From: Symbiodinium natans
Lineage: Eukaryota > Sar > Dinophyceae > Suessiales > Symbiodiniaceae
Length of the DNA: 64,000 bases
Direction: 5' to 3'
Assembly: GCA_905221605.1 (NCBI GenBank)
Contig: CAJNDS010002584.1
Span: forward strand, 195,257-259,256
Both the position numbers and the translations under genes were made by a program. Positions 11,060 through 21,900 of this stretch are shown in pieces. Every line of letters starts with the position of its first letter. Position 1 is the stretch's first letter. Below the pieces are notes generated by a model that saw nothing but the letters and a program-made list of their open reading frames with translations, did no database searches and was not told where the DNA came from.

Positions 11060-12741
11060 TGTTTGTGTTTGTGTTTGTGTTTGTGTTTGTGCTTGTGTTT
11101 GTGTTTGTGTTTGTGAGATGACTGCAGGTACAGCTACGGCTTCTACCTCGGTCTGGCCTTCCAAATCGCCGATGACGTCCTGAAGCTCAGATCTGCCAGT
11201 CTACTCGTCTGGGGTGACTTTGTCTGCAGTGTCGTTTCTTCGTCATTTTGAGGTGCTGGATTTCGTGGGCTCCGGGGAAGAGCTGGGCAAGCCAACCGGC
11301 CAGGACTTGAGGGAAGGCGCGCCCTGACATGCGAAGAACACTCATGGGTCACAGATGAGGCTGCCGGATGTGCCAATTCCACCACGCCGTGACAGAAACG
11401 GAATATGCCCGAGCTTTCAAGGGCCTGCACATAATAATGGCTCGAGACGGCTTAGACTCTAAAGGCTTGGGGAAGTTTTTCAAAAGCTCTGTAGGATGGG
11501 TGTCAGAGTTGTTCTGCACAAAGCCAGGAAAGTGAGGAGTTTATTTTGGTGCGGGGGCTATTCCCTTGAAGGAAACCTCACAGCACCGGTGATCCTCTGC
11601 CTCCACGGCAACGAGGACAGGGGGGGGGGCCCTCCTTCTCATGCCGTGCGAGAGAAAGAGCTCACACTCTGAGAGCACTCTGAGGGAGAAGACACGAACT
11701 CTTCTGTGAAACGAACAATGAATTCAGTAGTTCAGCTTGCGGGTGATGCGAAGTTCGGCTTGTGTGTCTCGTTCTGCGTCTGTGGCGCTCTCGGAGAGGA
11801 CCTCGGCATGACCCCGGCTCCAGGGAGCAAGGAGCTTGCCAGGAGAGCGGATTCACGAGACGTCAGAGAGCACAAAGTGTGTGGCTTTGGCTTTGCGCTT
11901 TGTCTGTATGAGGCAAAGTTGTGCTTGAAAGAAGGGGAGGAGCTGAACTTCCGAAACAGCTGCTTCTGAGCCTTTCTCCCATTCTCGAGACGAACGTGGT
12001 GCTTACATGTGCTTACAACGAGCGATGCTCGTGTGCATCTCCTCCAGAGGCAAACAATTCGGTCGTTTCGGGAGGTGGGGAGGGGCCAAGGGGTTACCGG
12101 CTTTCGCAGTATCGCTGCTCGCCTGCACCTGCGCCTGCGTGCATGCCTACATCCAGTTTTCCTGAACGCTTCTGCTTCCACGTACCTGCATGTGCGAACC
12201 CGTGCGCGCTTGATTGCGCGCTTACGCTTGAAAGCGGCTTTTGATGGAGTGTTGCCATGTTGTGCCGAGCTGTGGCAGCGTGTTGTGGCGCATGATCAGG
12301 ATCATACAAAGGCGCTTCAGCCAGGAAGGTGACCTGGAGAGGGCGCTGCAGCTCATTGAGGAGGTCCCGTTAGCCGTTAGCAGCTGAACACCGACATGAG
12401 GGGGCAAAAGCTTCGACTTCCATTGCCCCTCCGCCCCCGCTCTGTTGTAGTTTGGACGCGCTGCCAGGGAGACGGTGTTCAAAGAGCCTACGCCCTCGCA
12501 GAGAAAATGGCCAACAAGGCCAGACCAGCACTTGTCAAGGAGAGCTTTAGGGTGTGATGGAGCCTTCTTCTTCATCTCCTTCAGAGAATCAAAAACGGAG
12601 GCCTTGGAGGCCTTGTCGCTTGTAGCTCCCGCTGACACAGATGCCCGCCGCGCCCTCGCAGGGTTGACCAGGCGCGCGGTGCTTTTTCTCTGCTCCCTCT
12701 TGCAGCCTGCGGTGCATGGATGTGCATGGTCGGTTCCCTAA
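9750..12741 (+). CDS. trans-polyprenyl diphosphate synthase (PDSS1/Coq1/solanesyl-type), catalytic
   Basis: Condenses isopentenyl diphosphate onto an allylic primer to make the long polyprenyl chain of ubiquinone or plastoquinone. Exons joined in frame: ~9750-9887, 9984-10035, 10131-10196, 10276-10307, 10608-~10688, 10762-10802, 10914-10965, ~11128-11176, 11253-11316, 11572-~11615, ~12317-12357, 12468-~12512 and 12601-12741. Motifs in order: IEIIHTASLVHDDILDDAD (first Asp-rich motif), QTMHRIFGPDVAA, VLSGDFLFAHA, FYKTASLLAAA (KT motif), YGFYLGLAFQIADDVLDF (second Asp-rich motif), ELGKPTGQDLREG, NLTAPVI, RRFSQEGDLERALQLIEE and a C-terminal ALEALSLVAPADTDARRAL. Every catalytic element expected after the N-terminal GKRxRP region is present. 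Introns begin GC, GC, GC, GT, GG or GC (ambiguous by one base), GT, GT, GT, GC, GA and others. The first exon's 5' border and the start codon are not resolved. The last codons (AVLFLCSLLQPAVHG...) may contain a missed splice. Confidence 0.9.
11022..11116. repeat. (GT)n then (TTTGTG)n microsatellite
   Basis: About 15 GT dinucleotides pass into about 10 TTTGTG hexamers. It sits in the intron before the exon carrying the second Asp-rich motif of the prenyl synthase. Confidence 0.95.
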
Positions 12742-13660
12742 ACGCGGCCTTTAGTAGCCCTTAGTATATTACGGTCCCGCACTCTCAGGGTAAGCCCAGA
12801 AGGGCACCCAAATAGGAGAAGTGACATGAAGTGGCCACAATGGGCAGGTGGGCGGTGAAGCGGTCCAGCTGAGCTGCGACGCCAGGTTGCCCCATCAGCC
12901 AGGGCAGAATGTATTGGAACATGAAACTTGAGACATTGAGACGTATCACATGTTCATGAACAGCCATCGCCTAAACAATGCTGCCAACAAGAAATGTTTA
13001 AGCAGTTTTCCCGGCTCTGAAAATCAGCAGCTGCAATGTCCAAAGGTGTCCTTAGCCTGAAGTCTGTGCTTGGCGCCGTGCATGGCGTCTAGTGGTAGGG
13101 TGGTGCATGGCGCGCTTGGAGAACTCTAAAGCGACGCAATGCCAAGCCTCTCAGCCTATTGTGGTGCTGTGGCCCTGCTCTTTTAACCGCAGACGTCTCG
13201 GCACCTCAATGCGTCGCGCGTGAGACTTGAGACTTGCGTGCGAGCCCTGGAAAAGGCCTGACCTTTGACAAGGGTTAAGATTGTAGATATCATAGCCCAC
13301 AGCAGCGCTACAAGGTGCAGTGCCCGGTGTTCTTTTGTGGTCCAAAGCTTTGAGTTCCAATTTAATTCAATCAATGCCGTCCCATGGAGACGGCACAGGG
13401 GACATGGGATCTCGGCTCGCTCGGTGAGGCCACTTAGAGCTCCTACAGAGACTCATATTATGGAGAGGAGTGCAAGTAGTTCCTCCGCACGGTTTGCACA
13501 GAATCGAGAGGTGAATGGTGACAGCCAGAGCAGCCCAGGGCCTCCAGCTCAGGGTTTCTTTTGTTTTGCGATCCTTTTTTGCGACTCTTCTTCTGAAGTC
13601 TCCGCCAGGTCGGTCCCCATTGCATTGACAAAATCTCTTTCAGAAGCAGAGACGCTACAG
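12742..13660. other. intergenic; no supported gene
   Basis: Separates the prenyl synthase from the cold-shock gene. A 60-codon minus-strand frame (12785-12967) has plausible composition but no family match and no flanking exons. A tRNA A-box-like word at about 13083-13100 has no matching B box. Confidence 0.4.
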
Positions 13661-13663
13661 TCC

Positions 13664-16616
13664 ATGGAGACGACTTCTCCTGGATCGGATACCGGCAAGG
13701 AGTTGGTGTCCCCAAAAGACGAGTACTCCCGTGTGCCAAAGGAGGAAACTCCGTCGCCGACGACAATACCTCAGGCCCCTCCCTGGCAAAGCCGACATGC
13801 GCAGTGGCAGCACTGGCAATGGCAGCAATGGCAATACCAGCACAGGGTGGCGCCGGCGGCGCATCCCCATGCGGCCCACACGGCCCACACGGCCCACGCC
13901 CACGCGGCCCACGCGGCCCATGCGCACCTCCATTTTCAACCGCCCCGCCAGGTCAGCTTGCAGCCTCCGTCCCCAAATGAGGTGCAAGAGCTGGAGAGCC
14001 TGGAGAGCCTGGAGAGCCTGGAGAGCCTGGCTGGCAAGAAGTTCCACAGCATTCAGGAGCTGGAGAATGCCATGAAGCGGAGTTCCGACTCGATGGACAA
14101 GGAGAAGGATCCTCTGCAGCCATACGGCCATTCGCCTTTGGCAGGGCACGCGAATCACAGCCAGCTTCGAACCCCGAAGTCGAAGTTGCCGTTGCCCCCA
14201 CCGCCTCCGCCGCCACCGCCCACACACGCGCAGGCGCCGCAGGCGCCTTCTCAGTTTCAAGGCCCGACTTTTTCACCGTTGGATAGGCCCATGTCCTCGG
14301 ATGTCCTCGGCTGTGCAAAGGCGGCATGACAATGCAGACGGGCACGGTGAGGCGGCTCTTTCCTGGCAAAGGCCTGGCACCAGGTCAGAGACAGGACTCA
14401 GCGTTTTGGGAAACTTGTCAAACTTCGTCACAGCAGGAACGTCATGAGCTCACGTACTGCTTGGCTCGTGCACGCTTGGCAAAAGGCTTCGGCTTCGTCG
14501 CACGTGACGATGGAGGGCGTGGCGCCAGGCGAGCCCTCATATGCCCTCATTGTTGCCCTCATTGTTGCCCTCATTGTGGCTTGAACATGCCCAGACTTGC
14601 CCTTCTCTCATGTGTTGCTTTTAAGTGTACTCTTATAAGTGCTCTCTTGAGCCTCTTTTCATTTGAGGCATGGACGAGGCGACGTGTTCCTGCACTTCTC
14701 GGACCTTGAGCCCGGAGTTGGTTCATCCGAGCTCGCTGTGGGCGCACGGGTCAAGTTCTACTGGGAGGACGCTGTTTGCTTGCTTCCTTGTTTCACCGCT
14801 TCCTTGTTTCGTTTTGCTGCCCCGAACGGTCCCCTTCTTCTCTGGTTTTGGGGGGTGTGACGTCGAAGGGCTCTGGACTCTGGAGGGCACTCGTGGCAGC
14901 ACAGGTTTGACCCCTTTCGCGCTGCGTTGCTCTGGGGATCTGGGGGTGTGAAGTCGAAGGGCTCTGGACTCTGGAGGCACTCGTGGCACACGAAGGTTTG
15001 ACCCCTTTCGCGCTGCGTTGCTCTGGGGATCTGGGGGTGTGAAGTCGAAGGGCTCTGGACTCTGGAGGCACTTGGCACACGAAGGTTTGACCCCTTTCGC
15101 GCTGCGTTGCTCTGGGGATCTGGGGGTGTGACGTCGAAGGGCTCTGGACTCTGGAGGCACTCGTGGCACACGAAGGTTTGACCCCTTTCGCGCTGCGTTG
15201 CTCTGGGGATCTGGGGGTGTGAAGTCGAAGGGCTCTGGACTCTGGAGGCACTCGTGGCACACGAAGGTTTGACCCCTTTCGCGCTGCGTTGCTCTGGGGA
15301 TCTGGGGGTGTGACGTCGAAGGGCTCTGGACTCTGGAGGCACTCGTGGCACACGAAGGTTTGACCCCTTTCGCGCTGCGTTGCTCTGGGGATCTGGGGGT
15401 GTGACGTCGAAGGGCTCTGGACTCTGGAGGCACTCGTGGCACACGAAGGCTTGACCCCTTTCGCGCTGCGTTGCTCTGGGGATCTGGGGGTGTGACGTCG
15501 AAGGGCTCTGGACTCTGGAGGGCACTCGTGGCACACGAAGGTTTGACCCCTTTCGCGCTGCGTTGCTCTGGGGATCTGGGGGTGTGACGTCGAAGGGCTC
15601 TGGACTCTGGAGGCACTCGTGGCACACGAAGGTTTGACCCCTGTCGCGCTGCGTTGCTCTGGGGATCTGGGGGTGTGACGTCGAAGGGCTCTGGACTCTG
15701 GAGGGCACTCGTGGCACACGAAGGTTTGACCCCTGTCGCGCTGCGTTGCTCTGGGGATCTGGGGGTGTGACGTCGAAGGGCTCTGGACTCTGGAGGGCAC
15801 TCGTGGCACACGAAGGTTTGACCCCTGTCGCGCTGCGTTGCTCTGGGGATCTGGGGGTGTGACGTCGAAGGGCTCTGGACTCTGGAGGGCACTCGTGGCA
15901 CACGAAGGTTTGACCCCTGTCGCGCTGCGTTGCTCTGGGGATCTGGGGGTGTGACGTCGAAGGGCTCTGGACTCTGGAGGCACTCGTGGCACACGAAGGT
16001 TTGACCCCTGTCGCGAGCTGCGTTGCTCTGGGGAGGTGTGACGTCGAAGGGCTCTGGAGGGCACTCGTGCACACGGTTTGACCCCTGTGCGTTGCTCTGG
16101 GGATCTGGGGGTTTCGAAGGGCTCCTCTGGAGGGACTCTGGCACACGAAGGTTTGCTGTCGCGCTGCGTTGCTCTGGGATCTGGGGTGTGACGTCGAAGG
16201 GCTCTGGACTCCGGAGGCAAACCCCCCCCCCCCCCCCCCCTACGCCTTTGCCCTCTACAACAGCCTCTCGTTCAATGCAGGAGCCGGCGGACGCGCAGCG
16301 CGGGCCTGGGGGCCGCGCCCGGCGCGTCTCGCTTAGCGACCTCCCGGAGCCTCCGGCCGCAGCCCCGGGGGGGCCCGAGAGGTGTTTAGCAACGTTCACA
16401 CACAGCTTAACAGTTCTACATATTGCAAGAAGGGGTTGCGTGGGCATTTGCTCCGGGGTTTGAGGGATGATGATGTCATAGGGTAAAAGGGGTTGTCGGA
16501 TGTCTGTCAACTACATCGTGGCCCTTTTCACGCCATTTCAGCTTGCGCAGGAGCAAGGCTTGCCACCCATGCCGGTTCCCTACGCAGCAGCCTCAGCATG
16601 CAGGGAGTTCGTGTGA
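13664..16616 (+). CDS. cold-shock-domain RNA-binding protein with long disordered N-terminus
   Basis: Six exons close in phase: 13664-14261, 14321-14371, 14486-14516, 14668-14767, 16281-16358 and 16551-16616, giving 307 aa. Residues 1-200 are low complexity: Trp/Gln and His/Ala repeats (about 48-90), a LES tetra-repeat and a run of nine prolines. A cold-shock domain follows at about 207-275: TGTVRRLFPGKGFGFV carries RNP1 (KGFGFV), GDVFLHFSDLEPG carries RNP2, then ELAVGARVKFYWE and AQRGPGGRARRVSL finish the fold. Such domains bind single-stranded RNA or DNA. The introns start GC, GC, GC, GA and GC, all end AG, and the next base is G. Intron 4 (14768-16280) interrupts the domain and holds a large minisatellite. 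The ATG at 13664 is the first in the open frame after several in-frame codons, so a further upstream exon is possible. Confidence 0.85.
14530..14578. repeat. CCCTCATTGTTG tandem triplet
   Basis: Three to four head-to-tail 12-bp units of CCCTCATTGTTG type, inside the third intron of the cold-shock gene. No coding role. Confidence 0.85.
14860..16215. repeat. 91-bp minisatellite, about 15 copies, in the cold-shock-domain intron
   Basis: The unit contains CGAAGGGCTCTGGACTCTGG, CACTCGTGGCACACGAAGG and TTGACCCCTTTCGCGCTGCG, then GTTGCTCTGGGGATCTGGGGGTGTGA. Measured spacing is 91 bp for most units, with 89- and 92-bp variants. Copies up to about 15620 mostly carry CCCCTTTCG; those from about 15630 carry CCCCTGTCG. 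The last units (from about 16010) are truncated and decayed and run into a poly-C tract. Because 91 is not divisible by three and the unit has no minus-strand stop, all three antisense frames stay open for more than 1.3 kb (up to 595 codons). Confidence 0.97.
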
Positions 16617-16904
16617 TCCAGCTGAGCTGTATGATGCCATACACGCGAGGAAGCCTGCTCCAAGCCCGCTTGGGGATGAGCTTCTGATCAAATCTGAGGC
16701 TTTTGCAACTCATCCATTGCAGAGCTCTGCCGTGCCGGCCTCTGTTACCCTCTGTGGTTGCTGACCAAAAAGGTAAGGAAGTTTATCCCAAGAAGGTCCA
16801 ACGACACAGCCTAGTTCGAATTGATGGAAGGTTGAAGTCACGGCAACTACGCCGGTGTCGCAGCTGGCTGCAGCTGTCTCAGTAGCCACTGTGATTCATG
16901 AAGC

Positions 16905-17190
16905 TTACGCAGTTCTAGCCGCTTCTAGCCTTTCCTGCAGCGTGTCGAGGGCATGAGCACCTGGAGCACTCCATCTTCGTGGGGCACCAACTTGTGCAAG
17001 TGACTCCCTTTGCTCCGCCTTTTCCACGGCTTCAGCAAGGCTTGCCACTCCGGCAGCACGGCCACGGCATACAGGCTTCGTCCTTGGCACAGTGCCTGCA
17101 AGTTTCCATATGCGATGTCCAAACTCCTCGTGTCAGTTACTGTAGCTGCTGCACGTTTTCCGTCAAGTTTGATGTTGTTGTCTTCGTCCT
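16905..17190 (-). CDS. probable minus-strand exons, unknown protein
   Basis: On the minus strand a pyrimidine-rich tract ending in TTTCAAG precedes a coding-like exon from about 17190 downwards, reading DEDNNIKLDGKRAAATVTD and on to LDIAYGNLQ. There a GC donor (CAG then GCACTG) is possible. A second frame below it (about 17050-16905) reads SLAEAVEKAEQRESLAQV, then ALDTLQERLEAARTA and a stop, which looks like a helical C-terminus. No family is recognised. If right, this gene runs against the neighbouring + strand genes. The join between the two pieces is not resolved. Confidence 0.4.
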
Positions 17191-17435
17191 TGAAATAAGA
17201 AAGCAAGCAACCCATCAGAGAGCCAAACAACCAATGCGAGCAAGTGAGCCAGAGGAGTGTTTTCTACTGCCAGTTCGGGCGGCGGCAAGTACAGCCAGAG
17301 CCAAGCTAAGTGCGCTTGCGCCAACATGCCTGGATGATCCTGGATGGACACTGTTGCAAATGGGCAGGGGAACAAGCAAGCTGGCAATTTTGCAGCATAG
17401 GCTGAGCTTTCCTTGACAGGAATTGCCATGGGGTT

Positions 17436-17481
17436 CGCCGTAGTACCTAGCAGGAGTACCTAGCGGGAGTACCTAGCGGGA
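17436..17481. repeat. GGAGTACCTAGCGG tandem repeat, 3 copies
   Basis: Three 16-bp units with AGTACCTAGC at the core. Small local repeat of no evident function. Confidence 0.8.
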
Positions 17482-17499
17482 TGGGAAGTCTGAAATGGT

Positions 17500-18900
17500 G
17501 TACTGTGTACTGTAATCTGCAGCAGCTCAAACTCTCGAACGCATCGACACGATCAGCAACCGAGCCTCAGTAGAGGCGGTACCACACCATGACAAAGAGA
17601 CAAAACAACAAACAGATCGACTCGACAGCGTTCTCGGTAGCCATGCGACAGAACAATGAAACGGCAAAGACAGACCCACGACCTGAGCCCTACTCAGTCG
17701 GCGGCCTGTGAGGAAGAGTCTACCGCCGAGAGAACCTCCTGGCGGTGGAGGCGGCAACGTCCCATCACGACGTCCCAGCATGTCCCACAGATGTCCCCAA
17801 TAACAAGGCTCAAGAGGGGAGGTGTTTGTTTATTTGTTTGCATTTGATGAATCACGGCTGCCTTGGAATTTTGCGGGGCAGGTCCAGATGCGTTCTGCTG
17901 GCCATTTGCGAGACCCCAGGCCCCTGAGCTCTCGGGATGTTGGGATCTGCTTGGATATTTCCTGAAACTAAGGCCCGTTGGGGTGCCTCGCCTCCTTCCG
18001 ATGCCGAAGTGGTACTGGGACAACGACGGCTGTGTGAGCGAGGAGTGCACGGATTTTCTCACATTGGAAAGGAGGTGGTCGATGTGCTTCGACATTCCAA
18101 GCTCCTTCGCAGGATGAGACGGACGACGAGGCCCGCCTGCGGGCGCTGGAGGCCCGGGTTCCATGGTTCGAGCTTCGTAAAGGACACCTCTGCCGTGGCT
18201 CCTCTGTTCGAAGGGCAGTTTGGAGGGGCTTTCGGTTCAAGCGAGTGTCTAGCGACATGTCAGCCATGCGCATGGGCGAGTGTGTCACACCTGATACAGT
18301 CCGTCCTGGGGATCTCACGGACATCTTCACAGAGTACGCTGCGCTTTCAGCCTACGCTTGGGCACGTCCACCCTACTTTGCCTGGACATGGAGAGAACAG
18401 CAGACCCTCCACAACCTGCCTTCAGCCTTCAACCACAAACCATCAGGGTTCGGGGTTTAAACTTGGCAGCTGTTGAGTGGCTCCACCTCAAGTGGAACCG
18501 GCGTCGACCCTTACAAAATAGGGCTCAGCACGAAGCAAAGGGAAGCTTGGGTCGATGATTCCACAGGCGCGCCTTGACCGAGAGAACGGCGCCGATGCCA
18601 AGAATGTCGAGACCTTCGGCGAGGCGCACAACGCATCTAAACATGGGAGTGCCCTACAGAGCTGCTCGCCGTTGTCAGATTTGTTTGGGCTCTTCTTGGA
18701 GAGGCTTGGGCGGTTGAGGCCTGGACCTTTGAGGATGCTCTTGCCGCGAACCAGAGGAGACCAAACAAACCTCTCCAGTCCAGTCGTATTGTTTATGCTG
18801 GCTTCTGAGTTGCTAGAAATCCGGACATAAGAGTTCTCACCGTGTTTCATGTCAGAGGATCGCTGCTCACGAGCGTGCGGCAGGCAGCAGCTTCAGTAGC
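17500..18900 (+). CDS. possible exons of an unrecognised gene
   Basis: Coding-like pieces at about 17990-18110 (MPKWYWDNDGCVSEECTDFL or, in another frame, HIGKEVVDVLRHSKLL), 18113-18177 (DETDDEARLRALEARVPWFE) and 18245-18350 (MRMGECVTPDTVRPGDLTDI). AG-G acceptor-like sites precede two of them. The frames do not close convincingly, no family fits, and there is an equally long open frame on the opposite strand, so this is a weak call. Confidence 0.25.
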
Positions 18901-21900
18901 TGCGACTGCCCTTTAAATCACCGATGGGCTTCGAAGTTTGCGCGAAGTCCAGGCTTAGCGGCACCTGGGGTTCTCCCGGAGCCGCCAGGGCCACCAGTCA
19001 CGCCACCAGCCTCACCGAGCTGCGCCGACCTCTCCCTCGCTGCTCGGCTCACGCAAGCTCAGAGATGTCAGAGATGTGGAGGGGTTCGGAGATGTTGGGG
19101 GGGGGGGGGCGTTTCTCAAAGTTCAGCACGAAAACCCTCTGTGTTGAGGACAGACGAGATTGCTCGGAGGAGGTGCTGAGCATCCCGACAATGATCTTGC
19201 AGTAATGCCCAGGACTGACGTCACACATAGTGTATGGGTCGTCAGCCGGGCGCGCTGAGCTTCGCCATGAGTTTGCCTAGCACTGCTTGGTCTGCTGTCT
19301 TGAGGACGGCGAATCATGTGTGATCATGTGTGTTGCTGCGCTGAGTGGGTTTCACTCGGTGCTTGGTAGGATTTGATCTACCAATCCTAGCGTTTCCTTG
19401 GCCGGATGTGCAGCTGCTCTGTTGAGAGACCTGAAGTGCACACTCCGAACGTCAGCAGTTGCCGATTTCAGAGGTGCTCACAGCTTGGTCACTGCAAGGC
19501 TTGCTTTGCCGGATTTTATGCAGACTTTAAGTCAATTATGTCTTATGTCTCACTCTGCCATCTTAAGGCGTGCCAAAGCGTGCAAGGGTCCCCTTGCCGC
19601 AGACGTTAACGTGATGCCTGCCTTGCAGAGCGACAACGGACCGGCAAAAAAAGGACCCAGGGTTTTTCTTGACAGCTCTTCGCCCTCCTCTTTTTGCGAA
19701 ATGTCAGGTGCCGGTATGAACAATGTACAACTTCCTGTTTTCGTCGCAGTCCTTCCTTGCCTTTGACTTGTCAAAGCTGGCTGATGCCCGTTGATGCCCT
19801 AAAACATCTCATTCACGATGTGCTATGGGTTTCCAGAGTATTTTCACATGAGAAAAATCCATCCAACACGGTGAAAAAGCCTCAGAGACATCATATGAAC
19901 CAAAACAAAACTCGTCAGAAATGCAGTAGACTTGTATGTGACAGGAAGGTCGCGCAGTTCACCCCCCGAAAACCTATTGATTGACAATCTTCACCAATGC
20001 CAAGACACACAAGCAACAAGGGATACAACAATGGTACATGAAGACCACATGGCTTATGTTCTTGCACTCCCCATGAACGAAGAGAGCAACTACAGAAACA
20101 AGAGACCGCAGGACTTATTCGGCAGACAGTTGTTTCAATACGAACGAAGAAAGACTGATATGTGTTCAAGAATTTGATGAAGACAAAGATACCTGATTCG
20201 ACTTACACAGGCACGGCAGAATGACCACTGCAGCACATGCAATTCAGCACGGGAGCATCCCCACACCGTCAGGTTAAGCAACGCTTGGTAACTCGCCTGA
20301 ATATGGTGTGCCCCTACCAGAAGCACAGACTTTAAGTATCCCAGGGTCTACAAGAGTATGGCCAGCCAGAACGAACTAAATGAGGAAATCCAAAGCACAT
20401 GCATAGCGAACAAGATAAAGAACCATTCCACGCGCAAGGTGTGAGTGCCAATACGGAGACGGATGCAGACAAGCATGTTAATCACGCGTGGTTCATAAAG
20501 CGTTTCTATTACTAGTTCTGGTTGCAAGTTAGTTTTCATGCCAAGAGACGAGCGTAGCACATATAATTGCGACGCATTGGTGTCGGATTTAGCAGGAGTG
20601 CTGAATAGAGCCCACGTGAACTTAGCGCGTAAATGTTGGAAGTTATTATCTGTGTCTTCTTACAGATGCCTCGACAACATGTTCATTCCATAATCGGTGT
20701 TTACCACAAACCCTGCGATCTTCGAAGTGTGAGTAAGTCACGGTACGAACGAGATCGTCCGTAATTGCATTTTCCTCCGGATATACATCTGTATATATGT
20801 TCATGTATTATCATCAGTAGATTGGTGACCATGCAAGCTGCTGAAGAGCATTGCCTTGTGCAATTGCTGTAGTTCCGTTAAGGCTTGCTTACTGCTTCCT
20901 GCCTTGCACCCACTTGCATCCACTCGTTTACAGTGCAACGGCTCGTATGACGATGACAACACTGCACGCTATCATCTTGGCAGCTTAAGCATAGTGAGCG
21001 GTTTGTATTTCAAGTAGAACGGCAGTGAGCCCAGAGTGTCCGCTAGGTCTGCTGCCAGCTTTCATGAGTCTTCGGGTTCAGAGTACTGATTGACATGGTT
21101 GATTCCGGATGGGGCACTGAAGAGTCGGACGGTCTGGATCAGGCCGGGGCTTAAATCTTGCGGCGAAGGCGTGGCGAAGGCCCAAGGTGCTGTTCTGCTG
21201 GGACCGAGGTCGCTGAACCTGCTCACGTTCCAGGACGCGGCCTCGGAGAGCAGATGAGAGCAGCTTGGCGACATCCTTGCAGTTGTCTTCCCTTCTTCCC
21301 GAAGGTTGGGCTTCGGGCTACGCTGGGTCACCAGTGCAAGAGGTGCAAAAGCGCAACAGCGGCCGTTCTCCATTGGCTCTCACATTATCCCAGAACGATC
21401 GGCCAGGCACCAGTGCATGAGCCCGACTTGCCTGGACCCGAGTGGAAGCTGCTCTACGCATGGCGAGAGATCGAACGTGGCTAAAGCCCTGCAAGCCGTA
21501 ACGCCGCATGGGTTAATTGGCACTGTATGACACTGTATGGCACTGAGCTTCCAGGCCAGTGAGTCCAGCCAGAGAGCTGGAACCACAGCAAGCCAAGGCT
21601 CCCGGAGCATCTTCAACAGAAAAATTAGTCTCCTTGAGCAACCCGGCGGTGACAGCGATGTCACCGCAATCGGGTCAACTTGATTCAATCCGGGCCACGC
21701 TACTCTTTGGCTCTTGACTTTCTGCAGCAGGTGTGCTCTGAGTCCCTCTTTCTGTCCCATCTCTTTCTGCCGTGTCCGCTCTCGTCCTGCCGCAAACAAG
21801 CTCAGGCCACAGGAGCAAAGTGATGGCAACCCCGGGCCATCCCGGGCATGCGTGCGTCTGAGTCCTGCAACTTGCAGGCGGGAGGCTATTCCGAGTACGA

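Noticed and set aside
12785-12967. 60-codon minus-strand gene
   Set aside because: Plausible composition with ATG and stop, but no motif, no flanking exons and no regulatory context; left unannotated.
13083-13160. tRNA gene
   Set aside because: TGGCGTCTAGTGGTAGGG fits an A box but there is no GGTTCGAATCC-type B box or acceptor stem downstream.
14262-14320. Frame break between the Pro-rich N-terminus and the cold-shock domain
   Set aside because: A 59-nt GC-AG intron with AAGGC at both borders joins SQFQ to GGMTMQTGTV in frame.
14860-16215. CRISPR-like array
   Set aside because: Units are contiguous 91-bp tandem repeats without unique spacers, in a eukaryotic intron.
14723-16510. Three long minus-strand frames (595, 475 and 462 codons) as a repeat-protein gene
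   Set aside because: They are produced by a 91-bp stop-free minisatellite located in an intron of a well-supported + strand gene; all three frames are open equally, which real coding does not require.
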